A DNA stretch of 64,000 nt. Source: an uncultured Candidatus Entotheonella sp. (lineage in GTDB: Bacteria > Tectomicrobia > Entotheonellia > Entotheonellales > Entotheonellaceae). Position 1 is the stretch's first letter, and each line of letters begins with the position of its first letter. Both the position numbers and the translations under genes were made by a program. The stretch covers positions 1,535,489 to 1,599,488 of the forward strand of contig OY282375.1 in assembly GCA_958295825.1 (NCBI GenBank), in the 5' to 3' direction. This document shows, piece by piece, positions 27,549 through 37,353 of this stretch. Under the pieces are notes generated by a model, which was given only the letters and a program-made list of their open reading frames with translations, made no database searches and had not been told where the DNA came from.

Positions 27549-28970
27549 CTACTGCAGGTCAGGGGTTCGCTGATGCCAGTCGGTAGCCTGCTCAAAGGCT
27601 TGGCCGACGCGCAGCACCATGGCCTCGTCGCGCGGCTTGCCGTGGATCATGAGGCCGATGGGCAGCCCCTCGCTGGTGAAGCCACAGGGCACGGTAAGGG
27701 CGCACAGGCCGAGCACGTTGGCCACGCGGGTATTACGCGAGTAGCGCAGATTGAAGGGCGTGTAGGCGTCCGGCGAGGCGTCCACCTCGCTGAGCGGCTT
27801 GGCAGGCAGCATGGTGGCCGGGGCGAGGAATACGTCAACGTCCTGAAGGGCGCGGGCGATATTCCCCTGCAGGGTGGTGCAGGCGTGCATGGCGCGCAGG
27901 TAATCCGCGGCGGAGAAGTCCTTGGCCGGCAGGATGCGGTAGGCGACGACCGGATCATATTCTTCGAAGCGTTCGCCCATGCGTTGCAAATGGGCGAAGT
28001 AGGCTTCGGTGGCGCTGATGATGCCACTCTGGTTGGCTTCCTGGGCGGCGTCGGCTTCGGGCAGGGACCGGCTTTCCACGTGCGCTCCCTGATTGGCAAA
28101 CACGTCGCCGCAAGCCCGCACGGCGCTGATGATCTCGGGGTCGGTATCCTCCCAGAAGACGTTTTCGACAAAAGCGATGCGCAGGCCGCGCACCCCGTCG
28201 TGCAGGCCGGTAAGCACGTCCTGGGGCGGGGCGTCGTGGGTGGTGGAATCGAATGGGTCCGGGCCGCGCATGGCCTGATAGAGAAACGCGGCGTCTTCCA
28301 CCGAGCGCACCAGCGGACCAACGGAATCGAGCGTCCAACTCAGGGGAAACACGCCGTGCCGGCTGACCTGGCCGACCGTTGTCTTGAGGCCAACGGTACC
28401 GCACAGGGCCGCCGGAATGCGCACGGAGCCGCCCGTGTCGGTGCCGAGTGCGGCGGGCACGAGACCAGCCCCCACGGCAACTCCCGAGCCGCTGCTGGAG
28501 CCGCCGGGAACATGGTGGCTGGCGTGCCAGGGGTTGTGCGGCGTACCGTGGTCGTGGTTGACGCCCGGCGCACCGAGCGCAAACTGCACCGTGTGGGTTT
28601 TGCCGAGCAGCACCATGCCGGCCTGGTTGAGGCGGCGCACCACGGTGGCGTCGGTGTCGGCCACGGCATCTTCCAGCAGGGGCGATCCGGCAGTAGTGGG
28701 CAGGCCCTGCACGTCGATGATGTCCTTGGCGGCGTATGGGATCCCATGCAGCGGCCCGGTGTTCCGCCCGGCCCGCAGCGCGAGCTCGGCGGCCCTGGCG
28801 CCCGCCACGGCGCGTTCACGCGAAACCAACCGGAAAGCGTGCAGGTGGCCATCGAGCGCCTCGACACGGTCGAGAAGATGTTCCATTAACTCGACGGGCG
28901 ACAATTGACTGCTGTGAATTTGTTCCGACAACTGACGGATCGTTTGCCAATGCAAGGGTGCGGCTGCCAT
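27549..28970 (-). CDS. amidase signature family hydrolase
   Basis: The 473-residue protein has the Ser-cisSer-Lys triad of the amidase signature family: Lys in YAAKDIIDV, Ser in GGSSSGSGVAV and Ser in TDTGGSVRIPAALCG. It hydrolyses a C-N amide bond, with the substrate unknown. The open frame starts at 28985, but the ATG at 28970 follows a ggaaagg site and is the likelier start. GatA is an alternative family member, but no gatB or gatC lies here. The 215 bp before the next gene hold nothing recognised. Confidence 0.88.
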   Translation of the reverse strand: MAAAPLHWQTIRQLSEQIHSSQLSPVELMEHLLDRVEALDGHLHAFRLVSRERAVAGARAAELALRAGRNTGPLHGIPYAAKDIIDVQGLPTTAGSPLLEDAVADTDATVVRRLNQAGMVLLGKTHTVQFALGAPGVNHDHGTPHNPWHASHHVPGGSSSGSGVAVGAGLVPAALGTDTGGSVRIPAALCGTVGLKTTVGQVSRHGVFPLSWTLDSVGPLVRSVEDAAFLYQAMRGPDPFDSTTHDAPPQDVLTGLHDGVRGLRIAFVENVFWEDTDPEIISAVRACGDVFANQGAHVESRSLPEADAAQEANQSGIISATEAYFAHLQRMGERFEEYDPVVAYRILPAKDFSAADYLRAMHACTTLQGNIARALQDVDVFLAPATMLPAKPLSEVDASPDAYTPFNLRYSRNTRVANVLGLCALTVPCGFTSEGLPIGLMIHGKPRDEAMVLRVGQAFEQATDWHQRTPDLQ

Positions 28971-29185
28971 TTGGGACCTTTCCATTGGGTTGTCCGGGGG
29001 AGATTTGGGGTGCAGGGATCAGGACGGCGCATTCTATGGAAGCGGACGGGGTGGGTCAAGGCATGGTGCGGGCGAGCGGGCGTTCAACGGTTTAGGATTG
29101 ATGGCAGCGAGAAATGGGCGCCGCCGCGGTTATCTTCCGGTTATGAGTCCTGAGCCTGACGACGGCATGCAGACAAGATTTCGGT

Positions 29186-32100
29186 TCATTCGCCAGCCGC
29201 TATCGTTGCAACGCAAAAATGATCCAATTCAGCAAGTTCCTGATCCGTAGGGTTGCCCCCGCGATCTGTGATGACAGCGGCTAGCTGTATGATTCGCCTG
29301 TGGTCGCGGTTGCCAAGGTCCAGGGATGGGATTTTCAGGTAGTCGATCACGCTGATTCCCAGGCTCAATTGTGCGGCGTAGGCAACAATGGCCTTCGAGA
29401 TGGTCGGCGCGTTGAGTATGCCGGTGAGGAATTGAGCTTCCTCAACGGTATCGACGGGCGCCATGTAGAGTTTGTGGTCCGGGATAACGGCCTTGGGGCC
29501 AAGGATGGGGTCGTCAACGGTCCCAACGTAGGCGGCGCAGAAGCGGCGACCCGACATTTCCTTCCAGAGAACCTTGTAGGGGCTGAACGTGTAGGGTCCG
29601 GTGTTCCATGTCGACCAGAACGGCTGGTTTCGTTGATACCTGCGAAAACTCCCCCGTTTCTCCAATTCAGCCTTGAAGCGGGTGAGGAAACGGAGCGTTC
29701 TTGGACAATCGGATAGCAGGGCCGGGTCCCCGTGCATGCCACGCTGCGGAAGAAGGATTTTGTAGTCCGGGTCCGGTTCGGCGTGGAAGGGGGAAAGCCC
29801 GCGACCCCGCATCAGCGGAAATATATGAGTGGCTTCGAGCGCCATCGAAATGGCGGGGATTCCAGATGTCCTACCGGCGCCAGGGTCGTTCGTCACGGAG
29901 ACGAGATTTTCATGTCCGGTTGGTGATTTGTCGACCTTCAGGAAATAGATGCCGTTGCGGTCTGTGGTCACGCCCTTGCGAGCCGTATACGGCGAGGGGA
30001 TGGAAGCATTGAAAAGCGTACGCCAAATGACATGCTCGTCATACGTCCCCTTGAGCCAGGGGCCGGCGTTGGTGCCGGGAACGGGTTCAGCCAACAGGTC
30101 GACGTGCTGCGCCTGCGCCCGGAAAGCCTCGCCGCTGGCAAACGCGGCTTGGGTTGATGGCGCGGACCAGATGCGGTAGCGGACAGGGAAGGTGGTGGTG
30201 GTGCCGCCCTTGACGATGAGCAAGGCAGGGTGGTTGGTTACCCCGCTGAACGCCTGCACATCCTTGAAGTCCTCCACTGCCAGAACCTGGCACATCGGAC
30301 TGCCGTCTGGAAAAGCGAAACGTCGGAATCCCTGGCTGGATTCGTTCGAGAAAACGGTTGCCGTGATGAAGAAGGCCAAGCGCCCATTGGGAGCCAGCCA
30401 TTTGCGAATGGCCTGGAAGGTAATGACCGTGGAGATATCGGACTCGATACCGCCAACGTATCGATCTTCACTGAACACGTTGATTTCCAGACACTGTGGC
30501 TTGATGAACTCGGCATAAGGCGTGGGCAGGTGAGACCATTTTACCCAGGGGGGGTTCCCGGCAATGTGCGACATCCGGGGGATGGAGCCTGCGGCAAACC
30601 GATCAGCGATGATCGAACACCAGATGCCATCCCATTTTTCCTCATGCAGGTCAACGAGTACCCGGATGGTTTCAGCGACGGCGGCCTTGTCATTTTCGTC
30701 AAGATTGACCAGAAAGCCGCGCACCGCAGATAGAATCGTCTCCGTTGTTGCGTTTGAGAGCACGTTCGCTCGCACGCTATCAAAGAATTTATGAAGCGAA
30801 GCCGAGTGCACGATGGCGGCTGGAACGCTGAATTCGCGGGCGCCCTTTTCGGTCTGAAGGCGATGCGTAAAGCAACCTTCATTCGTTGGGACTGCGGTGT
30901 TGATGGTGTCAGCAAGGAAGACCGGAAGGCGCACCGGCGCCCTGGCGTTGAGACGACCGGCGAGGACGACGATAAGGGATGCCTTGGCAGCAAGCACGGC
31001 GAGCGGATTCAAATCTATTCCGTAAAGGCCGCGTAAGAGGTCTTGAGCCGCGTATTGTCCACCGTTGTCTCGTTCATCCATTAAGCGGCGCCGTATGGCT
31101 TCGAGAATGAAGGTGCCCGTTCCGCAGGTGGGATCCAAAAGGTCATTTTCGGGAAGCCAGCCCATCTCGTCCAACGCGTGGCTGGCGAGCCAATCCGGCG
31201 TATAGACCTCACCTAAAGCGTGTCGCAACTCCCGCGGGATGAATTCTTCATAGATGCCCTTGAACAGGTCACGGACCGATTCGGGATTTTTTCGGGTCAT
31301 GTCAAAAGACAGTTGCCCCAACTGCGCCAATAAGTCGCCCAAGGGGCCTTCCAGGTTCGCCCACGAAGCATCATCCACAGGCCAAGAGAAGAAATCTCCT
31401 ACCAGCATGTTCAGGATACCCGCGTCCGTGAAAAGGGTGCCGGTTTCAAGTGTGCGCATGCGATCCCTGAGTTCGACGCTGGCGTCTTTCATGTCCTCGC
31501 TGGCGCGAGGCAATGCCAGAGCAGATACCAGCTTGGCAACAAGCGCGATGAAGGTATGAAGGGAAAAAAGATAACAAGGGATGTGCTCCCCATAGGGCTT
31601 TTGGTGGGCTTGGGATTGGCGCATCAAGAAATCTTTGAGTCTGTCCGTGGGGATACTACCCACAGCCTGCCCGAACAGGCGACTCCATTCTTTGAACAAG
31701 AGGGTGGTTTTGCTCTGCCCCGTCATACCGCCGGCTGCCGCTGCAACGACTGCTTCAAACAATGGCGGGATAAGGGCGGCGCCAATCCGGGACTCCGGTC
31801 CGACCATCGTACGCAGCAGCCCAGAATGGACTAATGGGTATCCTTGGGTATGCAGCAACGTCAGCAGACGTGTTGCCTGCTTATCGTCGAAAGCGACCAG
31901 GGACTCCCATCTCTCTGTTACGCCATCGGCCGTACCGAAGGCGATATGCGTCCCATCCCAGACGATGAGGACGTACTCCTCGATTGAACGCCCTTCATCG
32001 CACGCCATACGCGCAGCGTAATCCGCCGCCTGGTTTTTGGCGTGCTGAAGGCCAGCCCGGGAACGACCGCTAGAGAATGATTTCGGTGGTTCGTATTCGA

Positions 32101-32347
32101 TGATGACGCCGCCATGCACAACGTCGGCGAAAGCCACGTGTCGATGGTCACCCCGAAGGGCGCGCTCGAATTGATAAGGGACGTAGGAAATACCGAGGGC
32201 TTGACACGCTTGCCTCAACAACAGCTCTACCTCGTGCCTCAGATTGGCTTCGTTTCCCGCCGCATCAGCGGCAGCGAGAGCGCCGGCTGCCAGCCGTTGG
32301 GCGCTTTCCGTTGTCTCTCGCAAGGATAATTCTCGGTTCTCAGGCAT
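29186..32347 (-). CDS. stand-alone N6-adenine DNA methyltransferase, type IIG-like, with N-terminal nuclease-like region
   Basis: The 1,053-residue protein combines several modules. The N-terminal ~250 residues contain an HGGVIIEYEPPKSF and GLQHAKNQAADYAARMA region compatible with a PD-(D/E)XK-like fold. The methyltransferase core has motif I DPTCGTGTFILEAI near residue 403 and the catalytic GNPPWVKW near residue 600. Preceding motif I is YTPDWLASHALDEM, typical of the class. The C-terminal ~300 residues resemble TaqI-type target recognition. Single-polypeptide restriction-modification (type IIG/L) is the best reading, with PglX-like BREX methylase as an alternative. No BREX partner genes are visible. 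Confidence 0.75.
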   Translation of the reverse strand: MPENRELSLRETTESAQRLAAGALAAADAAGNEANLRHEVELLLRQACQALGISYVPYQFERALRGDHRHVAFADVVHGGVIIEYEPPKSFSSGRSRAGLQHAKNQAADYAARMACDEGRSIEEYVLIVWDGTHIAFGTADGVTERWESLVAFDDKQATRLLTLLHTQGYPLVHSGLLRTMVGPESRIGAALIPPLFEAVVAAAAGGMTGQSKTTLLFKEWSRLFGQAVGSIPTDRLKDFLMRQSQAHQKPYGEHIPCYLFSLHTFIALVAKLVSALALPRASEDMKDASVELRDRMRTLETGTLFTDAGILNMLVGDFFSWPVDDASWANLEGPLGDLLAQLGQLSFDMTRKNPESVRDLFKGIYEEFIPRELRHALGEVYTPDWLASHALDEMGWLPENDLLDPTCGTGTFILEAIRRRLMDERDNGGQYAAQDLLRGLYGIDLNPLAVLAAKASLIVVLAGRLNARAPVRLPVFLADTINTAVPTNEGCFTHRLQTEKGAREFSVPAAIVHSASLHKFFDSVRANVLSNATTETILSAVRGFLVNLDENDKAAVAETIRVLVDLHEEKWDGIWCSIIADRFAAGSIPRMSHIAGNPPWVKWSHLPTPYAEFIKPQCLEINVFSEDRYVGGIESDISTVITFQAIRKWLAPNGRLAFFITATVFSNESSQGFRRFAFPDGSPMCQVLAVEDFKDVQAFSGVTNHPALLIVKGGTTTTFPVRYRIWSAPSTQAAFASGEAFRAQAQHVDLLAEPVPGTNAGPWLKGTYDEHVIWRTLFNASIPSPYTARKGVTTDRNGIYFLKVDKSPTGHENLVSVTNDPGAGRTSGIPAISMALEATHIFPLMRGRGLSPFHAEPDPDYKILLPQRGMHGDPALLSDCPRTLRFLTRFKAELEKRGSFRRYQRNQPFWSTWNTGPYTFSPYKVLWKEMSGRRFCAAYVGTVDDPILGPKAVIPDHKLYMAPVDTVEEAQFLTGILNAPTISKAIVAYAAQLSLGISVIDYLKIPSLDLGNRDHRRIIQLAAVITDRGGNPTDQELAELDHFCVATIAAGE

Positions 32348-32869
32348 TGTTTACCCTCCTCTTTTCGACTCACGAAATGTTGCAGCCTCCGGGTCTTGGT
32401 GTCGAGCGTAACGGGCGCGCTCACACGCCCGACGTTCAGGACATTCGTCGGTCTGCGAGGGTCACAGCATACGTCATGCGGCTAACATGGCTCCGCAAAG
32501 ACCTGCCCGACACTTTCTTTGAAATGACCGAATTCTCCTTTGCTGCCAGTAAGTGACGTTACGCAGTTCCCAACTCGGGAACTTATCCCCCGATTCGGAG
32601 TCGAGAGCAGGCTTTTCGCGGGAATGACGCTTTGGACATACGTCGCAACGCCAATTCCTCAAGGCTGCGTGACAGCACTCAATAATTTATACCGCCTATG
32701 GTGCTCACACGTGCAACATTTGGTCAAAAGAGGTTTGATGCTTGGATATGTAATTCACTTTTTCGCTGTGTTACAACGGCATGCAGAAGCGGACGTATAA
32801 ACCTGCGGCAGATCTCCCGCTAATCCACGCTCTATAATCCACAACAACAAAGACCAATGGAGGTTCAGG
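32348..32869. other. 522-bp intergenic region, no supported gene
   Basis: No convincing coding frame was seen. The region separates the divergent methyltransferase gene and the ZnuA-like operon, so promoters for both should lie here. A tract around 32570-32635 (gggaacttatcccccgattcgg and gcgggaatgacg) resembles a decayed dispersed repeat. The stretch at 32680-32770 is AT-richer than its surroundings. Confidence 0.4.
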
Positions 32870-33766
32870 ATGTCGCTGAGGCGTTCAGGGATGCTTGCAT
32901 GGTTGGGAATCAGCCTCACCTTGATGGCGTGGACGGAGAGCCAAGCCCGGCCGACGGTGTACGTCGTGAACTATCCGCTGCAGTATTTTGCCGAGCGGAT
33001 CGGGGCCGGACAGGTGCACGTGGTGTTCCCGGCTCCGGCTGACGAGGATCCGGCTTTCTGGAAACCGGATGTGGAAACGATTGCGGCGTTTCAAGCGGCG
33101 GATTTGATCCTCATCAACGGCGCCGCCTATGCCAGGTGGTTGAAAACCGCCTCGTTGCCGAAGTCGAAAATGATCGATACGTCCAGGCGTTTCAAAGTGG
33201 ACTATATCGAAATTCAAGGCACGGGTACGCACAGCCACGGCCCGACCGGGGAGCACTCGCACGCCGGTACGGCCTTCACCACCTGGCTCGACTTTCGCCA
33301 AGCCGCGCAGCAGGCCCAAGCGGTCATGGAGGGGTTGAGCCGCTTACTCCCGGAGCACAAAGACGCCTTTGAGAGGCGCTACGCCGAGCTGGAACAGGAC
33401 CTGCTGGCTCTGGATGAGCGCCTCGGCACGATTGTGGCCGGGCAGCGTGAACAGCCCCTGCTTGCCTCCCACCCGGTGTACCAGTATCTGGCCAAGCGCC
33501 ACGGCTTGAACCTGCAAAGCGTTTTGTGGGAGCCCGAGGTGATGCCGGATGACGCGCAGTGGGATGGCTTGCGGTCCATTCTGCAAGCACACGATGCCGC
33601 CTGGATGTTGTGGGAGGGCGACCCCTTGCCGGCCTCCGCGGATAAACTGCAGGCGCTCGGAATCAAGAGCCTGGTCTTCGATCCCTGTGGGAATACGCCG
33701 GAGCAAGGCGATTTTTTTAGCGTCATGCAACAGAATGTGACACGCCTGCTGCAAGCGTTCCAATAG
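32870..33766 (+). CDS. ZnuA/TroA-like metal-binding solute protein, divergent ligands
   Basis: The 298-residue exported protein has the two-domain TroA layout with a signal peptide ending near ESQARP. A His-rich loop (GTHSHGPTGEHSHAG) lies mid-protein. The usual first-ligand motif PGxDPHxYEP here reads DEDPAFWKP, lacking the His. The second, normally H-x-WLDP, reads TTWLDF, also without it. The third, ASHPVYQYLAKRHGL, keeps His. Zinc binding of the classical kind is therefore doubtful. It leads an operon with a DUF4198 protein, a large membrane protein and a LolD/FtsX pair instead of ZnuB/ZnuC. A tggagg site precedes the ATG. Confidence 0.75.
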   Translation: MSLRRSGMLAWLGISLTLMAWTESQARPTVYVVNYPLQYFAERIGAGQVHVVFPAPADEDPAFWKPDVETIAAFQAADLILINGAAYARWLKTASLPKSKMIDTSRRFKVDYIEIQGTGTHSHGPTGEHSHAGTAFTTWLDFRQAAQQAQAVMEGLSRLLPEHKDAFERRYAELEQDLLALDERLGTIVAGQREQPLLASHPVYQYLAKRHGLNLQSVLWEPEVMPDDAQWDGLRSILQAHDAAWMLWEGDPLPASADKLQALGIKSLVFDPCGNTPEQGDFFSVMQQNVTRLLQAFQ

Positions 33767-33901
33767 CGTACGGCGGCGGTTCGCCGCCGGGTCTCTCATT
33801 GACGAAGGGCAGTTGTCGCAAGTACCTTAACGCTGCGACTGTTGCCATCGTACGCTCAGGGGTTTCGTCCGCTCCCGAACAACAAGGAAGGCGGGATAAA
33901 A

Positions 33902-34729
33902 ATGTTCACCGAGAAGCCAAGGACGCCCTACGTTTGGCTGTGTCTGGTCCTGATGCTGTTCTCCGTGCCGTTCGCGGTGGCGCACGACTATTGGATTGAG
34001 CCCTCGAATTTTCAGCTCGAGCCAGCGGGCAGGGTATTGTTCTATCTTCGGGTCGGCGAGAATTTTAACGGTGCGCCGGCGACGTTTTCCATCGCGCGGG
34101 TGAAACGCTTTCACGTTGATAGCGCCACCCGTCAGTTCGAGGTGCTGCCGTTGCAGCGCGACCCGGCCGGCATGGCCCGGCTGATGGAGAGCGGTTTGCA
34201 GGTGGTGAGCTTTGAGAACATGCCCACCTATCTCGAACTCCCAGCCGACCGCTTCAACAGCTACCTGCGGGCCGAGGGGCTTGAGTCGATATTAGAAGCC
34301 CGCCATGAAGCCGAGGCGAGTGACCAACCCGGCAAGGAGGCGTACTCGCGCTGCGCCAAGTCTCTCTTATGGGTTGACGGCGACAATGCAGCCGAGGACT
34401 CGCACCACAACAAGCCGGTCGGCCTGACCCTGGAACTCCTTCCCGAATCGAATCCGTATCGCATGACAGCCCCGACACCGTTGACGGTGCAACTGCTGTA
34501 TGAGGGCCAGCCGGTGACCGGCGCGCTGGTGATGGCGCTGAACAAGAGCGCGCCGAACGAGGTGCAGCGCGTCCAAAGCGGCCTAGATGGGCGCACCGAG
34601 TTCAACTTGCGCCGCGGCGGCCTGTGGCTGGTCAAGGCGGTGCACATGGTTCCCGCTGCAGCGGCTGTCCCGGAGGATTGGCGCAGCTATTGGGCGTCGC
34701 TGACCTTCGAGCTGCCGGCAGGGCCATGA
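33902..34729 (+). CDS. DUF4198-family exported protein
   Basis: The 275-residue secreted protein has a signal peptide (VWLCLVLMLFSVPFAVA) and, right after cleavage, HDYWIEPSNFQL, the metal-binding-type N-terminus typical of DUF4198. In family members linked to nickel or cobalt uptake this H-D/E-x-W start carries a His. The C-terminal half has an Ig-like TPLTVQLLYEGQPVTGALV. The ATG at 33902 follows ggaaggcgg. Together with the upstream ZnuA-like gene it points to a periplasmic metal-handling role. Confidence 0.75.
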   Translation: MFTEKPRTPYVWLCLVLMLFSVPFAVAHDYWIEPSNFQLEPAGRVLFYLRVGENFNGAPATFSIARVKRFHVDSATRQFEVLPLQRDPAGMARLMESGLQVVSFENMPTYLELPADRFNSYLRAEGLESILEARHEAEASDQPGKEAYSRCAKSLLWVDGDNAAEDSHHNKPVGLTLELLPESNPYRMTAPTPLTVQLLYEGQPVTGALVMALNKSAPNEVQRVQSGLDGRTEFNLRRGGLWLVKAVHMVPAAAAVPEDWRSYWASLTFELPAGP

Positions 34730-34793
34730 GCGAGAATCGGTCGGGACAAGCCCAGCATTCCAGCGCCCCCCCCTTCCCATTGGTATTGCCACT

Positions 34794-36665
34794 GTGATGA
34801 CCAAGCTAAAACACTTGCGGATCAAGACGACCTGCATCCGGGTTGTGTCTCAGTTCGGCTTTCCCCCTTACCCCAGCCCCCGGGTCAAGTCCGGGGCAGG
34901 CTCTCTCCCTCCGGTGCGGCCATTCCCCATTGCTCTGGGGTTTTTAACCTGCTCGTTGTGTTTGATGCTGAGTCTGCTGGCGCTAGTACGGACCGCGCAG
35001 GCCCACCTGACGAAGTACACCGGCGCCGAGCACAGTTCCACGGTGGCCGAGATATGGATTGATGAGGAACGCATCACGCTGCGGCTGGAGATCGGCGACC
35101 TGGATCAAGATGCATTTGTTGACCTGCTCAACGACGCTGCCCCCGGACAAGACGAGGTTTCCCGGGAACTCTTGCTGATCGGCGATAACGGCGCCCCGCT
35201 GGCGGGGGCGGTAAAGGTCATCGAGCGACGGCCGCGTACGGATCGCTCCACGGTCTCTCAATCGACAGCAGCCCAGGTGCCGGGCAGCGCCGAGGTGACC
35301 TATGCCGAGGTGGTTTATGAACTGGGAATGCACCCTGCGACGCTGACGCTGATGCCACCGCCGCGAATGGGGAGCGATGAGGCGGCGGCCCAGATCGGTT
35401 TCATCGTGTATCACGAAACCATTCCGGTCATCGACTTCCAGTACTTGGTACGCCCGGAGACCCTGCGGCTGGACTGGCGCGACCCCTGGTACTCCGCCTT
35501 CGAAAATGCCGACCTGAAACGTCATCACAGCGCGCCGCTGATGACGTTTCTCTACGTCGAGCCGTACGAGGTGCGTTTTGAAATTCTCATCCGGCTGAAG
35601 GCGCTGGCGTCGTGGATGTCGCTGGATGTTTCGACTCAGGAACCGATCGACATAGACAGACAGGCGCGATTGCGCGAGCAGGTCGGCCAGTTTCTCTTAC
35701 AGCAAAGCCGGGTGCAGATCGACGGCGTCAGGTCCCGCCCGCTGCTCGACCGCGTCGAGTTTGTCAGGGTGACCCCGCAGGGCATTCAGTCGCTGGACGC
35801 GGCTGAGCGGCTGACGTTCCAAACCGCCTTGGTGGGCGTGATTCTTGCCTACGCTACCCCCGGGCCGCCGCAAGATGTGACGGTGGATTGGACGCATTTT
35901 GACGACCAGATCACCTCGATCCCGGCCACGATCATCGACCCTGTCAGTCAATTGCCCTACGACGTGACGCCGGCGCAGCCGACGTTGCGCTGGACCAATA
36001 TGCTCGACGACTACAACTACCAGGTTGCAACCATCGATGCGATCGCCGCACAGGCCGCCAATCAATTCGATATCCCCTTGTTGAGTGTCCTGCTTTGCCT
36101 CGCGGCGGCGCTAATCGCTGGTTTTGGCGGTTTTCTGGCGCTCAACGGTGTCTATCGGATCACCGCGGTTGCCTTGATTTTCGTCGTGGCCGTAGGGGTA
36201 GGACCATTTGGACGGATTGCGGTTCGCAACCCATTTGCGGCGCCTTACCAACTGCCCGAGGTCGAGTCGTTGTTGATTCTCCAAGGGCTCTTGCAAAACA
36301 CCTATCGCGCCTTTGATTTTCGCGCCGAAAACGACGTCTACGACAAACTGGCGGTCAGCACCGCGGATGATTTGATCACGGACATCTATTTGCAGAGCCG
36401 CAAACGCCTGGTGATGGAAGCGCAGGGCGGGGCGCGGGCCAAGGTGCAGGACGTACAACTGCTGGACGCCGTCCAGGTCGGCCCCCCAGGCAAGCGTCAG
36501 CGCCTGACGTTCCAATGCGCTTGGCGCATCACGGGCACGGTGAACCACTGGGGGCATACCCACCAGCGCCGCAATCAATACGAGGCCAGGGTCACCATTC
36601 AGCCAATCGAGCAGACCTGGAAAATTGTCGCCCTGGACGTCATCGAAGAGCGCCGCCTGCCATGA
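34794..36665 (+). CDS. unknown exported/membrane protein of the metal operon
   Basis: The 623-residue frame starts with about 50 residues, part of which (residues ~26-42) is encoded by a dispersed repeat, so translation may begin later. A hydrophobic segment (LGFLTCSLCLMLSLLALVRTAQA) then resembles a signal peptide, with mature protein from AHLTKYTGAEHS. The large extracytoplasmic part is followed by two membrane segments near residues 425-470, then a soluble tail of about 150 residues. I recognise no family. It is co-transcribed with the LolD-like ATPase: the stop and next start overlap as ATGA. Confidence 0.6.
   Translation: MMTKLKHLRIKTTCIRVVSQFGFPPYPSPRVKSGAGSLPPVRPFPIALGFLTCSLCLMLSLLALVRTAQAHLTKYTGAEHSSTVAEIWIDEERITLRLEIGDLDQDAFVDLLNDAAPGQDEVSRELLLIGDNGAPLAGAVKVIERRPRTDRSTVSQSTAAQVPGSAEVTYAEVVYELGMHPATLTLMPPPRMGSDEAAAQIGFIVYHETIPVIDFQYLVRPETLRLDWRDPWYSAFENADLKRHHSAPLMTFLYVEPYEVRFEILIRLKALASWMSLDVSTQEPIDIDRQARLREQVGQFLLQQSRVQIDGVRSRPLLDRVEFVRVTPQGIQSLDAAERLTFQTALVGVILAYATPGPPQDVTVDWTHFDDQITSIPATIIDPVSQLPYDVTPAQPTLRWTNMLDDYNYQVATIDAIAAQAANQFDIPLLSVLLCLAAALIAGFGGFLALNGVYRITAVALIFVVAVGVGPFGRIAVRNPFAAPYQLPEVESLLILQGLLQNTYRAFDFRAENDVYDKLAVSTADDLITDIYLQSRKRLVMEAQGGARAKVQDVQLLDAVQVGPPGKRQRLTFQCAWRITGTVNHWGHTHQRRNQYEARVTIQPIEQTWKIVALDVIEERRLP
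34868..34925. repeat. dispersed repeat copy in 5' end of the unknown membrane protein gene
   Basis: The tract cgggtcaagtccggggcagg matches, with about three mismatches, the reverse complement of a tract inside the 47.8-kb intergenic repeat (cctgtcccggacttgggccg). It falls in the reading frame before the signal peptide, which suggests that the annotated start is too early or that the repeat has become translated. Confidence 0.5.
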
Positions 36666-37351
36666 CTGACGCGCAGCTTCCCTTCATCGCCATTGAGCGG
36701 TTGACCTTTCAGTACCCAGAGGGCGATTTTTACCTCCACATTCCTGAGCTCGGCATCGACGCCGGGACGAAAGCGGCCGTCATCGGCCCCAGCGGATCGG
36801 GCAAGACGACCCTCATCAATTTGCTGGCCGGCATTGTCTCGGCCGTCAGCGGCCAGATCAGGGTGCATGGCGCGTCGCTGGATCAGCTCGGCGATGCCGA
36901 GCGGCGGCGGTTTCGCATCGCCAACGTCGGCTTTGTGTTCCAGGACTTTGCGCTGCTGGACTACCTGACGATTCTCGACAACATCCTGCATCCCTACCGG
37001 ATCAATCGCGCCCTGAACCTGACACCGCAGGTGCGCGAGCATGTCGTCCACCTGGCGGACATCATGGGCATCGCGGACAAGCTCAAGCGTCACGTCCATC
37101 ACCTGTCTCAGGGAGAGAAGCAGCGCGCCGCCATCTGCCGCGCCTTGGCGACGCGCCCGCCTCTGCTCCTCGCCGACGAGCCCACCGGCAATCTGGACCC
37201 GGCCAATAAGTCGCACATCCTGCAGCACCTCTTTCAATACGTCGATGAGGCCGGCGCGACGCTGGTCGCGGTCACGCACGACCACGGCCTGCTCAGCGGA
37301 TTCGACCGGGTTGTCGATTTTCAAGCCTTTGATCGCCCCCAACGAGCGTAA
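36662..37351 (+). CDS. LolD/MacB-type ABC transporter ATP-binding protein
   Basis: The 229-residue ATPase carries Walker A IGPSGSGKTTLINLLAG, a Q-loop VFQDFALLDYLTILDNI as in the LolD/MacB/FtsE group, signature HLSQGEKQRAAI (Q in place of the second G, common here), and Walker B LLADEPTGNLDP. It energises the FtsX-like permease encoded 2 bp downstream. The group moves lipoproteins, peptides or works mechanically on the envelope, instead of importing metal. The start overlaps the preceding stop. Confidence 0.88.
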   Translation: MTDAQLPFIAIERLTFQYPEGDFYLHIPELGIDAGTKAAVIGPSGSGKTTLINLLAGIVSAVSGQIRVHGASLDQLGDAERRRFRIANVGFVFQDFALLDYLTILDNILHPYRINRALNLTPQVREHVVHLADIMGIADKLKRHVHHLSQGEKQRAAICRALATRPPLLLADEPTGNLDPANKSHILQHLFQYVDEAGATLVAVTHDHGLLSGFDRVVDFQAFDRPQRA

Positions 37352-37353
37352 TC

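Noticed and set aside
27573-28889. 438-codon open frame on the plus strand
   Set aside because: It is antisense to the amidase gene, whose Ser-Ser-Lys triad is intact.
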